Source of the DNA: Tridacna crocea
Taxonomy: Eukaryota; Mollusca; Bivalvia; Cardiida; Cardiidae
Length of the DNA stretch: 64,000 bases
Direction of reading: 5' to 3'
Assembly (NCBI GenBank): GCA_943736015.1
Contig: OX031071.1
Span: forward strand, 35,744,619-35,808,618
The notes beneath the pieces are model-generated. The model saw only the letters and a program-made list of their open reading frames with translations. It did no database searches and had not been told where the DNA came from. The translations under genes and the position numbers were made by a program. Positions 42,665 to 53,495 of the stretch are shown here, piece by piece. Each line of letters starts with the position of its first letter. The first letter of the stretch is position 1.

Positions 42665-42775
42665 AGGACTTTTGTACGCCATCACCTTGTGAAAATAGTG
42701 GTACATGCACCCTGACTGGAAGCTCCTATAACTGTTCGTGCTCAGATGGATTTATTGGTCAGAATTGCTCCCAAG
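42665..42775 (+). CDS. cadherin-EGF gene, EGF exon 1
   Basis: Acceptor CTTGTTTGTAG, donor CCAAG|GTATAA; phase 1 to phase 1, 111 nt. One EGF module of 37 residues with six cysteines: DFC, SPC, GTC, YNC, SC and QNC, and the G-F-I-G-x-N-C end. Between cysteines 2 and 3, C-ENSG-T-C fits the C-x4-(S/T)-C pattern used for O-fucose on EGF domains; the later modules do not. No Asp-x-Asp/Asn-Glu calcium motif precedes cysteine 1. It differs clearly from the following EGF exons and so is not part of their recent expansion. Confidence 0.9.
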
Positions 42776-42991
42776 GTATAATAATATTTCTTTTTTATGC
42801 TAATGCAGATGTATCTTTATTCAAACTTTAAAAAATGACTTAATATCTATTTTTTTTTTTTAACATCACCCTGCGCTCTGTAGTTTTTTTCACATAATTT
42901 GAAACTTCAAATAAACATTGGATACCTTTTAACAGACTTTTAAATCTTGTGTATGGGAGGGCACCGTTCATTCTGTGTTATCTGATCTTTA

Positions 42992-43256
42992 TATGGCTTG
43001 CAACACACGAAAAGGGACATTCAGATATTTGCATAAAGTGTCGTCTCGGATCAGCCTGCGCAGTTCACACAGGCTAATCCAAGACGGCACTTTATAACTA
43101 CATTAGATTTTGTGCTACAGTAGACTTGCGCAAAACAGAAAAATGCATAAAAACGGAATGTTGTCTCGGTTTAGCCTGCGCACACTATTAAGGTTGATCC
43201 AAGACAACACTTTAGGCAGATGTTTAAATGCCCCTTTTTGCATGTTACAGGCCATA
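42992..43256. mobile_element. MITE family G, complete
   Basis: TATGGCTTGCAACACACGAA and TTTTTGCATGTTACAGGCCA ends in inverted order. The interior carries two GATCAGCC/GGCTAATCC type motifs and GTGCTACAGTAGAC. 265 bp. Confidence 0.8.
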
Positions 43257-43401
43257 AGTGCTGTCCACTAGACTGCCATTTTACCTATTATACTGGAAGT
43301 GTAAGAAATAGGTGGACATTTTTAGAGGAAAGCTGGAAGCCTGAATATCAGACTTTTGTGTCAGTGTTTTATTTTGGAAGTGTACTTCTTATGTGGATTT
43401 T

Positions 43402-43810
43402 TAGCTCCACTGGCCTGCTTATGTTATGGCCCGCTGTCCCTTATGTGTCCGTCTGTGTGTGCATGTGTACGTGTGTCTGTCTGTGCCTGTGTTGGCTTTT
43501 ATTTCAAACAACTTCTTCTCTGAAACTAAACATCTAAATTGGATGAAACTTCACAGAAATTATCCTGCCATGATGCTCTTCAGAACTTCTTGAAAGAAGT
43601 TGATTCCTTCAAAAACTCTTGTTGCCATGGCTACAAAAGTGAAAAAAAAATTTAGAAATCTTTGAAAAGTGTCTTGTCTGAAACCTTAAGGCTCAGGGCT
43701 ACCAAATTTGGCATTTAGCTTTATCTGATAGGTTTCTAAAAGATATCTTCATATTATATACCTGGGGTTTAATTGGTCCTGTGCCAGGGATCTCAAGTTT
43801 AGCATGGACT
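43402..43810 (+). mobile_element. pearl-like element, CCACTGGC type, 5' part
   Basis: TAGCTCCACTGGCCTGC head and a (TGTG) rich GTCCGTCTGTGTGTGC stretch, then CATGGCTACAAAAG and GGGGTTTAATTGGTCC. The matching tail GCCAGTGGAG with hairpin is absent here but occurs at 55610, 56378 and 57552. Confidence 0.6.
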
Positions 43811-44214
43811 TGTATATTGTGATTTTAATTAAACTAGTATTTATAATATAAAATACTGTTATGTTATGTTAAAAATAGTAAGAGTTAAAGTCTGTTACTA
43901 TTTACTTTCCTTGGTTATCAAACTTCAGTGATCTCTGATTCATGTTGATATTAAAGTTTTTTGGATTGAACATGTCCTGTTGTCAGGGAGAGCGATTTAT
44001 TTTGATGCTAGTACTTATGCTCACATCAGTGGAATTTTATACTTAATGTAAGGTTTCTGTTGTTTAGTTTTCTTTCCAGAACGTTACCTTTCATGCCAAT
44101 GAATAAACCTTCTTGTATTCACTGACATAGTCTTTGCACTTAATAAGATAATGATTTTTAATTTGTTGGGCAGCTGGGAGATTATGTTCTCCCAGTAAAT
44201 TTACTACCACACAG
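43811..44214. other. unassigned intron sequence
   Basis: Contains a small inverted repeat CTGGGAG..CTCCCAG at 44172-44194. Nothing else recognised. Confidence 0.4.
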
Positions 44215-44386
44215 ACATGTTATGCTGTATTTCTCTGCAGTACCATTTAAGTGATAGATTAATTTCACTCATTAAGAAAGGACAATTATTTTTTACTGGA
44301 CACGTTATGCTGTATTTCTCTGCAGTACCATTTAAGTGATAGATTAATTTCACTCATTAAGAAAGGACAATTATTTTTTACTGGAC
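44215..44386. repeat. two-copy tandem duplication, 85 bp
   Basis: GTTATGCTGTATTTCTCTGC begins at 44219 and 44304 and the units are virtually identical, so the duplication is recent. Confidence 0.95.
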
Positions 44387-44425
44387 CAAGTTTAAAACCA
44401 TCGCAAAAGACAAATTGAACCTAGC

Positions 44426-44656
44426 TTAAATCTTTACCACACGAGAAAATTTTAGACTGGTCTAAATTGAAAGCATTTGTAGACGACAAAATAAAGGTGA
44501 CTGAAAAATAGAAATTTGTTCTGGGAAGGGTAGAAAACACTGTGGGAAAAGGAGAAAATGCTTGTTACCAGCATTTTCTCGTTTTCCCACAATTTTTTTT
44601 ATAGGCTTCTTTCTCAGAGGTGTCAAAAGTAGGGATTGTGTGGTAATGGGTTTTAA
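44426..44656 (+). mobile_element. MITE family A
   Basis: TTAAATCTTTACCACACGAG start, palindrome about CTTGTTACCAG, end GGTAATGGGTTTTAA. A decayed right half of another copy follows to 44792. Confidence 0.85.
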
Positions 44657-44794
44657 ATGACTATTTCTGTCTTCGATAAAGTAGGAAACATTGATAGAAA
44701 AGAAGAAAGTACTGACTAAAAACAAGTTGTCCCCACAAAAGCTTTCTCTTTAAGGGGCGTTAACACTTTCATATTTATGGTAAAGGGTTTAAAA

Positions 44795-44838
44795 AGGCCT
44801 TGGAGCGATAGAGAGACATCATGGCCCTCTTGGTTTTG
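44795..44838 (+). repeat. pearl-like tail remnant
   Basis: GGAGCGATAGAGAGACATCA, then TGGCCCTCTTGGTTTTG. Only the last 40 bp survive. Confidence 0.5.
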
Positions 44839-44845
44839 TTATTAG

Positions 44846-45072
44846 TAGGGTCCTACATGGCTCTATGGTTAAGCATGAGACTTGTAACGTAGAGGTCCTG
44901 GGTTAAAGTCACACTGGATCAACTGGGTCTTTGTGGGACTGTCCTTGGGCAATGCACTTCACAGTCCTAGCCTTGTACTAGTAAAACCCATGAATATATG
45001 AATTTGTGAGCAGTTGCTGTGATATGTGTGAAATAATGTTGAAAGCAGTGTTAAACTCTATTCAATCAATCA
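44846..45072 (+). mobile_element. tRNA-derived SINE
   Basis: A-box-like TGGCTCTATGGTTAAGC, B-box-like GGGTTAAAGTC, GTCCTTGGGCAATGCACTTC body and an AATCAATCAG tail. A different family from the copy at 11863. Confidence 0.65.
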
Positions 45073-45708
45073 GTTGTCCGTAGTTTTAAGTTTTTCTTAA
45101 CGACCACAATTTACAAATAGAATCTGATGTAATTTTACCCCACAATGTTTCAGCTTCAAGGGACAAGACAATCCAACCTGTAATCAACAAGAAACTTGAC
45201 ATAAAATTTGATTTCCAGATAGCGAACGTTTGATTCAAATCATTGATAATTCCATTGGTGAAAGATTTCCGATACATTTTCAAGCGTAGGATTTTTGGAC
45301 CTGCTCGAAAGCTTTTTTCTCTTTCAATTATGCATGCCCAAAGGGACTCATTATTTATGCTTCTGACTGTCATTTGGTCGGTCATTATGTTACAGATTTT
45401 ATGGCCACTTGATATATCTTGAATCTAAATGGTATTATTTTCAAAATGTTTCACATACACATGCACCTTGATGAGACATTGTGAAGAGTGGAGGTTTCAG
45501 ACACTAGCCGCCCAGTTCAAGGTCACAGATGTTGTTGAAAGGTGGCATGCTGTTGATAGTTCTTTCTGGCACAAATTGCCCTTTTTTGGTAGAATGTTGG
45601 GATTTCATCAAGAAGTGTAGCATTTACATGTAACTCCAACATAGTATCCTATGTGATTAAAAAAGGGATTTTTGAAATATATATATATATACGCTTCATA
45701 TACTACAG
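45073..45708. other. unassigned intron sequence
   Basis: A 99-codon minus-strand frame (45086-45385) has no recognisable domain and no splice or repeat support; not called as a gene. (AT)n just before the acceptor of the next exon. Confidence 0.4.
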
Positions 45709-45816
45709 TGGATTATTGCTTTGGTGGCCCTTGTGTGAATGGAACCTGCATCAATGGAAACACAAACTACTCATGTAATTGTAACCCTGGATACATAGGA
45801 ACAAACTGTTCAATAG
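45709..45816 (+). CDS. cadherin-EGF gene, EGF exon 2
   Basis: Acceptor ATACTACAG, donor CAATAG|GTATTT; phase 1 to phase 1, 108 nt. The 36-residue module VDYCFGGPCVNGTC...YSCNC...GTNCSI has six cysteines with spacing C-x4-C-x4-C-x8-C-x-C-x8-C. NGT and NYS are possible N-glycosylation sites. It is the first of the set that all begin V-D-Y-C. Confidence 0.9.
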
Positions 45817-46019
45817 GTATTTCTCTTTTTCAAAATTTATGCTCATTAATTTCACATCATATTTAAACACGTTTTTCGTGTTGATTATATATATGGGAGA
45901 ATTTTTTTTATCAAATACAACCCAAGGCTCTGTAGAAAAGACTTTTTCGGTTGTTTACAATGCCTGTATAATGCAGAGAAATGTTCAGTTTTTTACAACA
46001 ACTTAATATTACCGCAGGC

Positions 46020-46085
46020 ATTGTATCACAGGATCACACTAGAAGAAGGCAGTTGTACCGCCGAAAGCTTGTGTACATTTTTATA
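46020..46085 (+). pseudogene. possible Penelope-like element C-terminal scrap
   Basis: CTAGAAGAAGGCAGTTGTAC reads L-E-E-G-S-C-T-A-E-S-L-C-T-F-L then stop, resembling the last residues common in Penelope-like retroelement proteins. Only about 60 bp, so tentative. Confidence 0.3.
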
Positions 46086-46399
46086 ATTAAAAGTTACATT
46101 TCTCAAGGAGAGGATATCATGGTTGGAAATATTCATTTTTTTTCCAATGGCCTTTGACTAAATAATGTCAATAGAATTGCCCTTTTAACTGATAGAAGAA
46201 TGTTTTGCCTGTTCCCATTTTTCTACATAACACACTTGTGTATTATGTGTTTTGGACACTACACCTTCACTGTTCTTCAAGAGTATATTTAAATTTACAA
46301 GATTAGCTTGTATATGAAGTGAGAGTTACCATAATTTTTGGTGAATTTTCTGGCGAAAAAGTGCATAATTTCTAAGTTTTTATGTTTGAACTGCTGCAG

Positions 46400-46507
46400 T
46401 GGATTATTGCTATGGTGGGCCATGTGTGAATGGAGTCTGCATAAACGGCGACACAAACTACACATGTAACTGTTCAGCAGGATTCATTGGAGTAAACTGT
46501 TCACAAG
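46400..46507 (+). CDS. cadherin-EGF gene, EGF exon 3
   Basis: Acceptor GAACTGCTGCAG, donor CACAAG|GTATTC; phase 1 to phase 1. Module VDYCYGGPCVNGVC...YTCNC...GVNCSQ with all six cysteines and the same spacing as exon 2. It is separated from exon 2 by only 583 bp of intron, the closest pair in the array. Confidence 0.9.
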
Positions 46508-46610
46508 GTATTCATGTCAAGTACAAGTTTACAATTTACAATTAATAGATGTATTATCGGTGTATAAAAGCAGGCAAGGATCACTCTTACATATAATTAG
46601 GAAAATATTA

Positions 46611-46841
46611 TTAACTCTTTACCACACAATCCCGACTTTTAACAACCCAGACAAAGAAGCCTATAGAAAATATTGTGGGAAAAGGAGAAAATGCTGGTAA
46701 CCAGCATTTCCTCCTTTTCCCACAACGTGTTTTACCCTTTCCAAATCAAATTTCAATTTTTTTGATTCACATTTATTGCATTGTCTACGATTGCTTTCAA
46801 TTTGGACCAATTCCAAATTTTAATTTTTGGTAAAGAGTTAA
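46611..46841 (-). mobile_element. MITE family A
   Basis: TTAACTCTTTACCACAC start, palindrome about CTGGTAACCAG with two mismatches, end GGTAAAGAGTTAA. Confidence 0.85.
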
Positions 46842-47079
46842 AACAGGACAAGTAGAAAGATTTGCACTCTAGGTCATTGCAGAGTCTTTTGCTTGAATAC
46901 TATTGGATGAAAAAAGCTAGTAAATGCAAAAGGTCATTGGATGATACTGTATAAGTGCAAATTTTTGCAAAGTGTGCCTTTTATAATAAGGCTGTGAATA
47001 CAATTTGGAATATTTGGTGAATGAAACCCCATGTCTCATCAGTCTCATTCTTCATCATAACCATAATCTTAGAACAGGT

Positions 47080-47283
47080 TTAATTCAATACCAAACATGA
47101 AAATTTTCAACGGTATCAAATTCAAAGCAATTCAAAACTTAGTGTTGCTATCATTATTATCATTTGATCATTTGTTTTGAATAGGGTAGAAAACAACAGC
47201 ATTTTCTCCTTTTCCCACAGTTTTTTTCAAAAGTCTCTTCTTTCAGGGTTGTCAAATCTCTGGATTGTGTTGTAAAGGGTTAA
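47080..47283 (+). mobile_element. MITE family A, hairpin halved
   Basis: TTAATTCAATACCAAAC start, diverged left arm, GGGTAGAAAACAACAGCATTT joins directly to the second hairpin half. It ends GTAAAGGGTTAA. Confidence 0.75.
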
Positions 47284-47334
47284 TTGCTACCAAGTTTTGC
47301 ACTGTGATCCTTGCCTGGTGCATATCAAGAATTA

Positions 47335-47576
47335 TATATCGTGTGCAACATATGAAAAGAGGCTTTCTGAGATTTGTGTAAATATTGTTACGGATTAGCC
47401 TGATCCAAGTGGACTCCTTCTGATTGTGTGATTTTCACTGAAGTTTAATGTAGGACAAAATCTTATGTTGACGCAAAATGCTGTCTTAGATTAACCTGCA
47501 AGGAGTGCACAGGCTGATCCGAGATGACACTGTAAGCAAATGGCCGAAAAACTCCTTTTGCATGTTGCAGACCATA
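47335..47576. mobile_element. MITE family G
   Basis: GTGCAACATATGAAAAGAGG and CTTTTGCATGTTGCAGACCA ends. The interior has GGATTAGCCTGATCC and GCACAGGCTGATCC. Confidence 0.75.
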
Positions 47577-47602
47577 TGTGGATAAACTCTGTATAACTTT
47601 GT

Positions 47603-48055
47603 TCAACCCTTTACCACACAACAAAAGTTTAGGTTTGTCCTCATTAACCCTTTCCCAAAGAATCCCTGGTTTTTACAACCCTGAGATAAAATCCTTTTGA
47701 AAACATTGTGGGAAAAGGAGAAAATGCTGCTAACCAGCATTTTCTTCTTTTCCCACAATGTTTTCTACCCTGCTGGAAACAAAGTTCAATTTTTGGGTTA
47801 CGTTTATTTTCTTGTCTGCAAGTGCTTTCAGTTTAGACCAGTCTAAAATTTTCTTGTTTGGTAAAGGGTTAAGGGAATTCAAATAGGACATCTAATATTT
47901 TTCAAGCAATAATAATTGCTTTTGAATGGGTGTAAAACATTGTGGGGAAAAGGAGAAAATGCTGGTTTCCAGCATTTTCTCCTTTTCCCACAATGTTTTC
48001 AAAAGCTTTTTTTCTTGGTGTCGTTGAAAGTCAGGATTGTGTGTTAAAGGGTTAA
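47603..48055 (+). mobile_element. MITE family A, outer copy of an A-in-A nest
   Basis: TCAACCCTTTACCACAC start, resumes after the inner copy with GGGAATTCAAATAGG, palindrome about CTGGTTTCCAG, end GTTAAAGGGTTAA (48052-48055). The paralogous empty site is TTAA at 48239-48242. Confidence 0.85.
47644..47872 (-). mobile_element. MITE family A, inner copy
   Basis: TTAACCCTTTCCCAAAG start, palindrome about CTGCTAACCAG, arm TCTTGTCTGCAAGTGC, end GGTAAAGGGTTAA. Opposite orientation to its host copy. Confidence 0.95.
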
Positions 48056-48159
48056 ACAGAAAATGGATGCTTTTAATGAATAACATGCACTCTGCCTTCA
48101 TTTATACATGTTTAAAAGTAACAATCTGAGAAAAGGGGGGGTTTATTGTATAACCAAGA

Positions 48160-48340
48160 TGACACTGTAAGCAAATGTCTAAAAAAGCCTTTTCGCATTT
48201 TGCAGACAATATGTGGATAAACTCTCTTATAACTTTGCTTAAACAGAAAATGGATGCACTTAATGAATAGCATGCACTCTACCTTCATTTGTACATGTAT
48301 AAAAGTAAAACTCTGACAAAAGGGGGGTTTATTGCACTTC
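48160..48340. repeat. local duplication copy 2 (empty MITE site)
   Basis: TATAACTTTGCTTAAACAG at 48228-48246 is the uninterrupted counterpart of the flanks of 47603-48055. The downstream CATGCACTCTACCTTCATTT matches 48088-48107. Confidence 0.85.
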
Positions 48341-49109
48341 TTTGATCCAATTATACCAAGCAAGTTATCATATCTTTGTGGATCCTTAAAATCCCTGTTT
48401 GTATACCAACTGGCTCAAGCATTGGGTAGAAAAGTCTTTGGGCAAGCAGAAAATTTACAAGTAAAGAAAAAAAATGTTTACCGATGTTAGCATATGCGGA
48501 CGGCACAGGCTGGCCTGGGTTTATACTTTATAGACATACATCAAGCTCCCTTTATAAAGAGCATGTCTCATATGTATACGTGACTCGTCACGCAAAAAGG
48601 GAGTATTTTTGTGGAACTGCAAAAGACGTCGACCCTAGTCAGAATGTGTGCAATATGCTAGTTAACAAGAATTTTCTTTATTTCCCATAATGTTTTGTAT
48701 TCTCTCTCGGCACTTTTGATGATTTGTATCTGTTTTGATTTTGTCAGCTGGAGATGTGCAATGGTTACATCACGAACAAAGTTATGTCATAGTGAAAAAA
48801 AAAACACTTTTAAATATGATGTTGAGGAAAATAGGAATTTGCTAGAAAACAGCTTCCTTTGCCTTTTCCGCAAAGTCTTCTATCCTTTCCAAAACAAGTC
48901 TTATCATAGGACCTGTGCTTAATGTCATCCTCAAGTGCTGTTTTATCACAAGTCTATAAACTCTTGATCTTGTAGAAAGGTAACATGCTGTATCTAGATT
49001 TGGATAACTTTTCCACAGTAGTTAGGCTGATAGACATGGGAGCATTTAACAAAATATGAAACACAATTTTTCTGGAAAATTTGAATGGATTTTGAAAGTC
49101 ATTAACATA
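48341..49109. other. unassigned intron sequence
   Basis: A faint family A-like CAGCTTCCTTTGCCTTTTCC near 48850 is the only repeat trace. Confidence 0.35.
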
Positions 49110-49870
49110 CAGTTCACGAATCTGTTTATGAACCAATAGTTTGTGAGCCACATTAGTCACAAAGTAATTGTAAACTTGACATGGATATTTATGGAATGGA
49201 ACCATGAAATATTTCAGTAGCTACAGTTCTATTTAGCATAATCATGTTTTAGTTTACATGTACTTTGTAAATTTTAAAGTTAATAAAGTGTTTGTGAACA
49301 TTAAACATGGGTATTCATGGAATGGCTGTGAATAATAGAGTTCACTAACTGTTAACTTGAGCGTGGTTGTTCAGGGGATTGTCATTGTTAAATATTAACC
49401 TCTCAAACTGCTTATAAACTTGACAATGGATGGCATAGCTATAGTGGTGAATGATACAGTTAACAAACCATAAACCGAGACATGGTTACTCAAGGAATTG
49501 TTAGTGATATTGTTGGATATTGGGTTCACAGATTATTTGTAAATTTGAACATGGATGCTGATGCTATAGTTGTGATTAGAAACTGTAAACTTGAACATGA
49601 TTGTTCATGGCATTGTTGTGAATACAGAAGTTCACAAACTGTTTGTTAACCTGAAGATGAATGATCCTGCAATAGTTATGGATATTTAAGGTCACAAACT
49701 GTAAACTTGAACATAGTTTTTGACCCTGAAAGGTCACAAGCTGTTAGTAATAAAGGATGTTAATGGAATGCTAAACCTGAACACGGATGCTCATGCAATT
49801 GTTTTGAATATTTAAGTTCACAAACTGTAAACCTAAACATAGATATTCATAGAATGGTTCATAAACTAGC
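49110..49870. repeat. decayed minisatellite, unit about 70-75 bp
   Basis: Recurring GTTCACAAACTG, GTAAACTTGAACATG and GTTCATGGAATTGTTGTGAA-like words in the same order, at least eight times, with many substitutions and indels. Confidence 0.7.
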
Positions 49871-49966
49871 TCATAAGCTAAAGGCCTACACGTATTTTAA
49901 TACAAATTGCTAGTTATGTACAAATTCATTTACTATTTTAGCGGATTTTTGACAAGGAAATGTCAG

Positions 49967-50195
49967 CTAACTCATTACCAAACGACAATATGTTAGGCTT
50001 GTCCAAATCGAAAGCATTTGCAGATGACAAAATAAAAGTGATTGAAAATTTGAAATTTGTTTTGTGAAGAGCAGAAAACATTTTGGGAAAAGGAGAAAAT
50101 GCTGGTAACCAGCATTGTCTCCTTTTCCCACAATATTTTCTAGAGGCTTCTATCTCGGGGTCATCAAAAGTTGTCGTTGTGTGGTTATGGGTTAA
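49967..50195 (+). mobile_element. MITE family A
   Basis: CTAACTCATTACCAAACGAC start, palindrome about CTGGTAACCAG, end GTGGTTATGGGTTAA. Confidence 0.85.
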
Positions 50196-50242
50196 AACAG
50201 ACATTAAGTTTGTCATCATGTTGACCTTTGTAGTGCTTAGAC

Positions 50243-50340
50243 AAGCCTTTATTGCTTTTGCAGACTTTCTGGATCAAGATCAGACTTTTAAGAAAATGCA
50301 GTCTGATCTTGGACCCTTACTGTGTAAGCTTTGTGAGCCT
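50243..50340. repeat. short palindromic repeat related to MITE F
   Basis: GGATCAAGATCAGACTT and AGTCTGATCTTGGACC in inverted order; no TTAA ends. Confidence 0.45.
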
Positions 50341-50559
50341 TAAAATATCAATATTTCAGCTGCTTTCCTCCTCCCTTTTTGATCATGTTTTATTACCTTT
50401 CTCATCCAAAAAAAGAATATATTAGTGACAGAGAAGTAAATCCAAACATATCAGAATATGGGGATACAGATTTTTCTTACATATGAAGTCATAAAAACAC
50501 TGCAAAATATGCTAAAATTACAGTTACTAAGAATTACAATTAACTAAGCAACGGCCTTT

Positions 50560-51200
50560 ACTGTAATGGTTTAAGAACCCATATCGGTGAGTCATTTGTG
50601 TAGGCGGCCCAGTAGCTTGGTCGGTAGAGCACTCGCCATGTATGCAAGGGGTTCTGGGTTCGAGACCTGGTCTGGCTGCATAAATTTTCTCACCTGGTTA
50701 CATTTGGTGCCGAACATGGGACAATTGCGATGATGGTTATGCCAAATAACTAGTTCTCCCATCTATAACTACCCTTGGCTTTGTCAAGAACATAGCAAGT
50801 TGTTCTTTGTCCTATGAATTCGTGGACAAATTCCAAATTGGCAGGGTAGTATATAATGGCCTTTAATGTAACTGTTTGAGAACCCATGTCGATGAGTGAT
50901 TTGTGTAGGAGGCCCACTAGCTCGGTCGGTAGAGCACTCGCCATGTATGCAAGGGGTCCTGGGTTCGAGACCCGGTCAGGCTGCATAAATTTTCTCACCT
51001 GGTTACATTTGGTGCCGAACATGGGACAACTGCAATGATGGTTATGCCAAATAATTTGTTCTCCCATCTATAACTACCCTGGGGTTTGTCAAGAACATAG
51101 CAAGTTGTTCTTTGTCCTATGATTTGTGTAAGCGGCCCTGTAGCTCGGTCGTATGCGAGGGGTCCCATGTTCAAGCCCGGGTCTGGCTGCATAAATTTTC
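50560..51200 (+). repeat. tandem array of a tRNA-Thr-like SINE unit
   Basis: Two full units of 305 bp and a third partial one, with tRNA-like heads at 50603-50680, 50908-50985 and 51131-51190. Each has A-box TAGCTCGGTCGG, B-box GGGTTCGAGAC and body TTTGGTGCCGAACATGGGAC. The anticodon stem is CTCGC/GCAAG (GCGAG in unit 3, which lacks the D-arm side) with loop CATGTAT, i.e. TGT. Position 33 is A rather than T and the acceptor stem is poor, so these are not functional tRNA genes. Confidence 0.7.
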
Positions 51201-51484
51201 TCACCTGGGAGACTATCATAAAAACAATGCATAAAACATTCTATAATTATATTCTACAAAAGTGGTAAAATTCAGTAATGGATTTTACCATAAGATATAT
51301 GAGAAAAATATACAAGCCTTCTCGATCCCCCCTTTTCTTGTCCATATTCTATGTAGTTGTTATGTATTATTTTCTGATATCTTTTGTGTTACGGAAAATT
51401 GTTTACTTTGCACTTGTGCTGTTTAATTATTATTGAAAGTAAAAATTGCGTGCCAGAAGTGCAGGTCACACTGTCTGTAAAAAA

Positions 51485-51612
51485 AGGGGTTACCCCTTTT
51501 CCAGACGACAACATTTTAGCCTTGTCCAAATTGAAAGCATTTGCAGACGAAAATTTTAGTGTGGCTCAAATGGTGTAATGTTTCTTTGATGGAGTAGAAA
51601 ACATTTTGTGAA
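51485..51612 (+). repeat. MITE family A, left half
   Basis: GTTACCCCTTTTCCAGACGAC, TGTCCAAATTGAAAGC, GGAGTAGAAAACATTTTG, then lost. Confidence 0.65.
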
Positions 51613-51725
51613 ACTGCTAAGCATAAGAAAAAAGTTTAATTCTTCTCTTCCTCCAGGATTTCAACACTACCCAAAATTGACACAAAATGGCATCCTAGCA
51701 CGACAAATTTATTTACTGTTTTTTT

Positions 51726-53181
51726 TAGCTCACCTGAGCACAACGTGCTCAAGGGGAGCTTTTAGGATCACCCGGTGTCCGTCGTCCGTCGTCCGTCGTG
51801 CGTCGTTTGTCGTCCGTCGTCCGTCGTGCGTCAACAATTCTTTAAACATCAACTCCTCCTAAACCGCTGGGCGGATTTGGACCAAACTTGGCAGGAATGT
51901 TCCTTGGGAGGTCCTCTTTAAAAACTGTTCACAGAATTTGATTCCATCAAAAACTCTGGTTGCCATGGCAACCAAATGGAATTTTTTAGCAAATTCTTTA
52001 AAAATCTTCTCCTCTGAAACCGCTGGTTGGATTTTAAAATAATTTCACAGATATATTCCTTGGGTGACCCTTTTCAAAAATTGTTCGTGAAATTTTGATT
52101 CGTCAAAAAATGTGGCTCTGGTGAATGGGGGCTTCTTGCACTATACAGAGATGAAGGAATTCTTTAAAAATCTTCTCCTCTGAAACCGCTGGTCGGATTT
52201 TGAAATAATTTCACAGATATGTTCCTTGGGTGACCCTTTTCAAAAATTGTTCGTGAAATTTTGATTGGTCAAAAAATGTGGCTCTGGTGAATGGGGGCTT
52301 CTTGCACTGTACAGCAATGAAGGAATTCTTAAAAAATCTTCTTCTCTGAAACCGCTGGTCAGATTTTAAAATAATTTCACAGAGATGTTCATTGGGTGAC
52401 CCTTTTCAAAAATTGTTCGCGAAATTTTGATTGGTCGAGAAACATGGCTCTGGTGAATGGGGGCTACTTGCACTATACAGAAATGAAGAAATTCTTAAAA
52501 ATTCTTCTTCTCTGAAACCGCTGGCCAGATTTTAAAATAATTTCACACAGATGTTCCTTGGGTGACCCTTTTCAAAAATTGTTTGCGAAATTTTGATCCG
52601 TCAAGAAACATGGCTCTGGTGAATGGGGGCTACTTGCACTAGATGGAAATGAAGAAATTCTTGAAAATTCTTCTTCTCTGAAACCCGTGGTCAGATTTTA
52701 AAATAATCTGACAGAGATGTTCCTTGGGTGACCCTTTCCAAAAGCTGTACATATAATTTTGATCCGTCAAGAAACATGGCTCTTGTGAATGGGGGCTACT
52801 TGCACTATACGGACATGATGAAATTCTTTAAAATTCTCTTTCTCTGAAACCCCTGGTCAGATTTTGAAATAATTTCAGAGAGATGTTCCTTGGGTGACCC
52901 TTTTCAAAACTTGTTCATAAATTTGATCCATCAAGAAACATGGCTCTCGTGGATGGGGGTTACTTGCTTTTATACAGAAATGAAGAATTCTTAAAAATTC
53001 TTCTTTTTGAAACTGATGGTCAGATTTCGAAATGACTTTTACAGGTGACCTTTTGAAAATTGCTTGGCAAAATTATAAATTTGGTTCCAATGTTTCAACG
53101 CTAAAAAAGAAAAAAAAAATAGACTATGGTCATCTCAAAAATTCAGGTGAGCGATCCAGGGCCATCTTGGCCCTCTTGTTT
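51726..53181 (+). mobile_element. pearl/Helentron-like element type 2, complete
   Basis: TAGCTCACCTGAGCACAACG head, expanded (GTCCGTC) tract at 51778-51830, about seven 165-bp units (GAAACCGCTGGTCAGATTTT). 3' CAGGTGAGCGATCCAGGGCC, hairpin GGGCCATCTTGGCCC and TCTTGTTT. Units are very alike, so the copy is young. Confidence 0.85.
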
Positions 53182-53495
53182 CCAAAATTATTCACCCCCC
53201 CCCCAACAGATTATTAAGGTGAATAAAGATCAATATGCACATCTTTCTTTTGATTCAATAAACAATGAATTCTCTTGAAAACATTGTCATTTTATGCTTA
53301 AAATAATCTGAAGTCAAAACAATATGACAAGTTGAAGTTTCGACTTTGTGATATTTGTCAGTACAAAGAAGACATCTCAAACGCCGCTATCTGAGAAATT
53401 CTACAAAACGCCATGAAATCCATGTGTCTCCAAATTAGAAAGTCAAGTTATACTATAAAGCAGAAATACCGTACCTGTGTTTAGGCCCCTCTTTT

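Larger units (their letters stand above)
47522..48150. repeat. local duplication copy 1, split by nested MITEs
   Basis: GATGACACTGTAAGCAAATG to TGGATAAACTCTGTATAAC, then the MITE nest, then ACAGAAAATGGATGC onward. Copy 2 (48160-48340) has the same order with no insert. Confidence 0.85.

Noticed and set aside
45086-45385. Minus-strand frame of 99 codons
   Set aside because: No domain recognised, and no promoter, splice or homology support.
50603-50680. tRNA-Thr gene
   Set aside because: A at position 33, poor acceptor stem, extra bases between acceptor and D-arm, and tandem repetition with a SINE-like body.
50708-50724. TGGTGCCGAACATGGGA as a retroelement primer-binding site
   Set aside because: It lies in the body of a tandem SINE-like unit with no long terminal repeats nearby.
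51778-51830. (GTCCGTC) tract as an independent microsatellite
   Set aside because: It occupies the same position in every pearl-like head and is part of the element.
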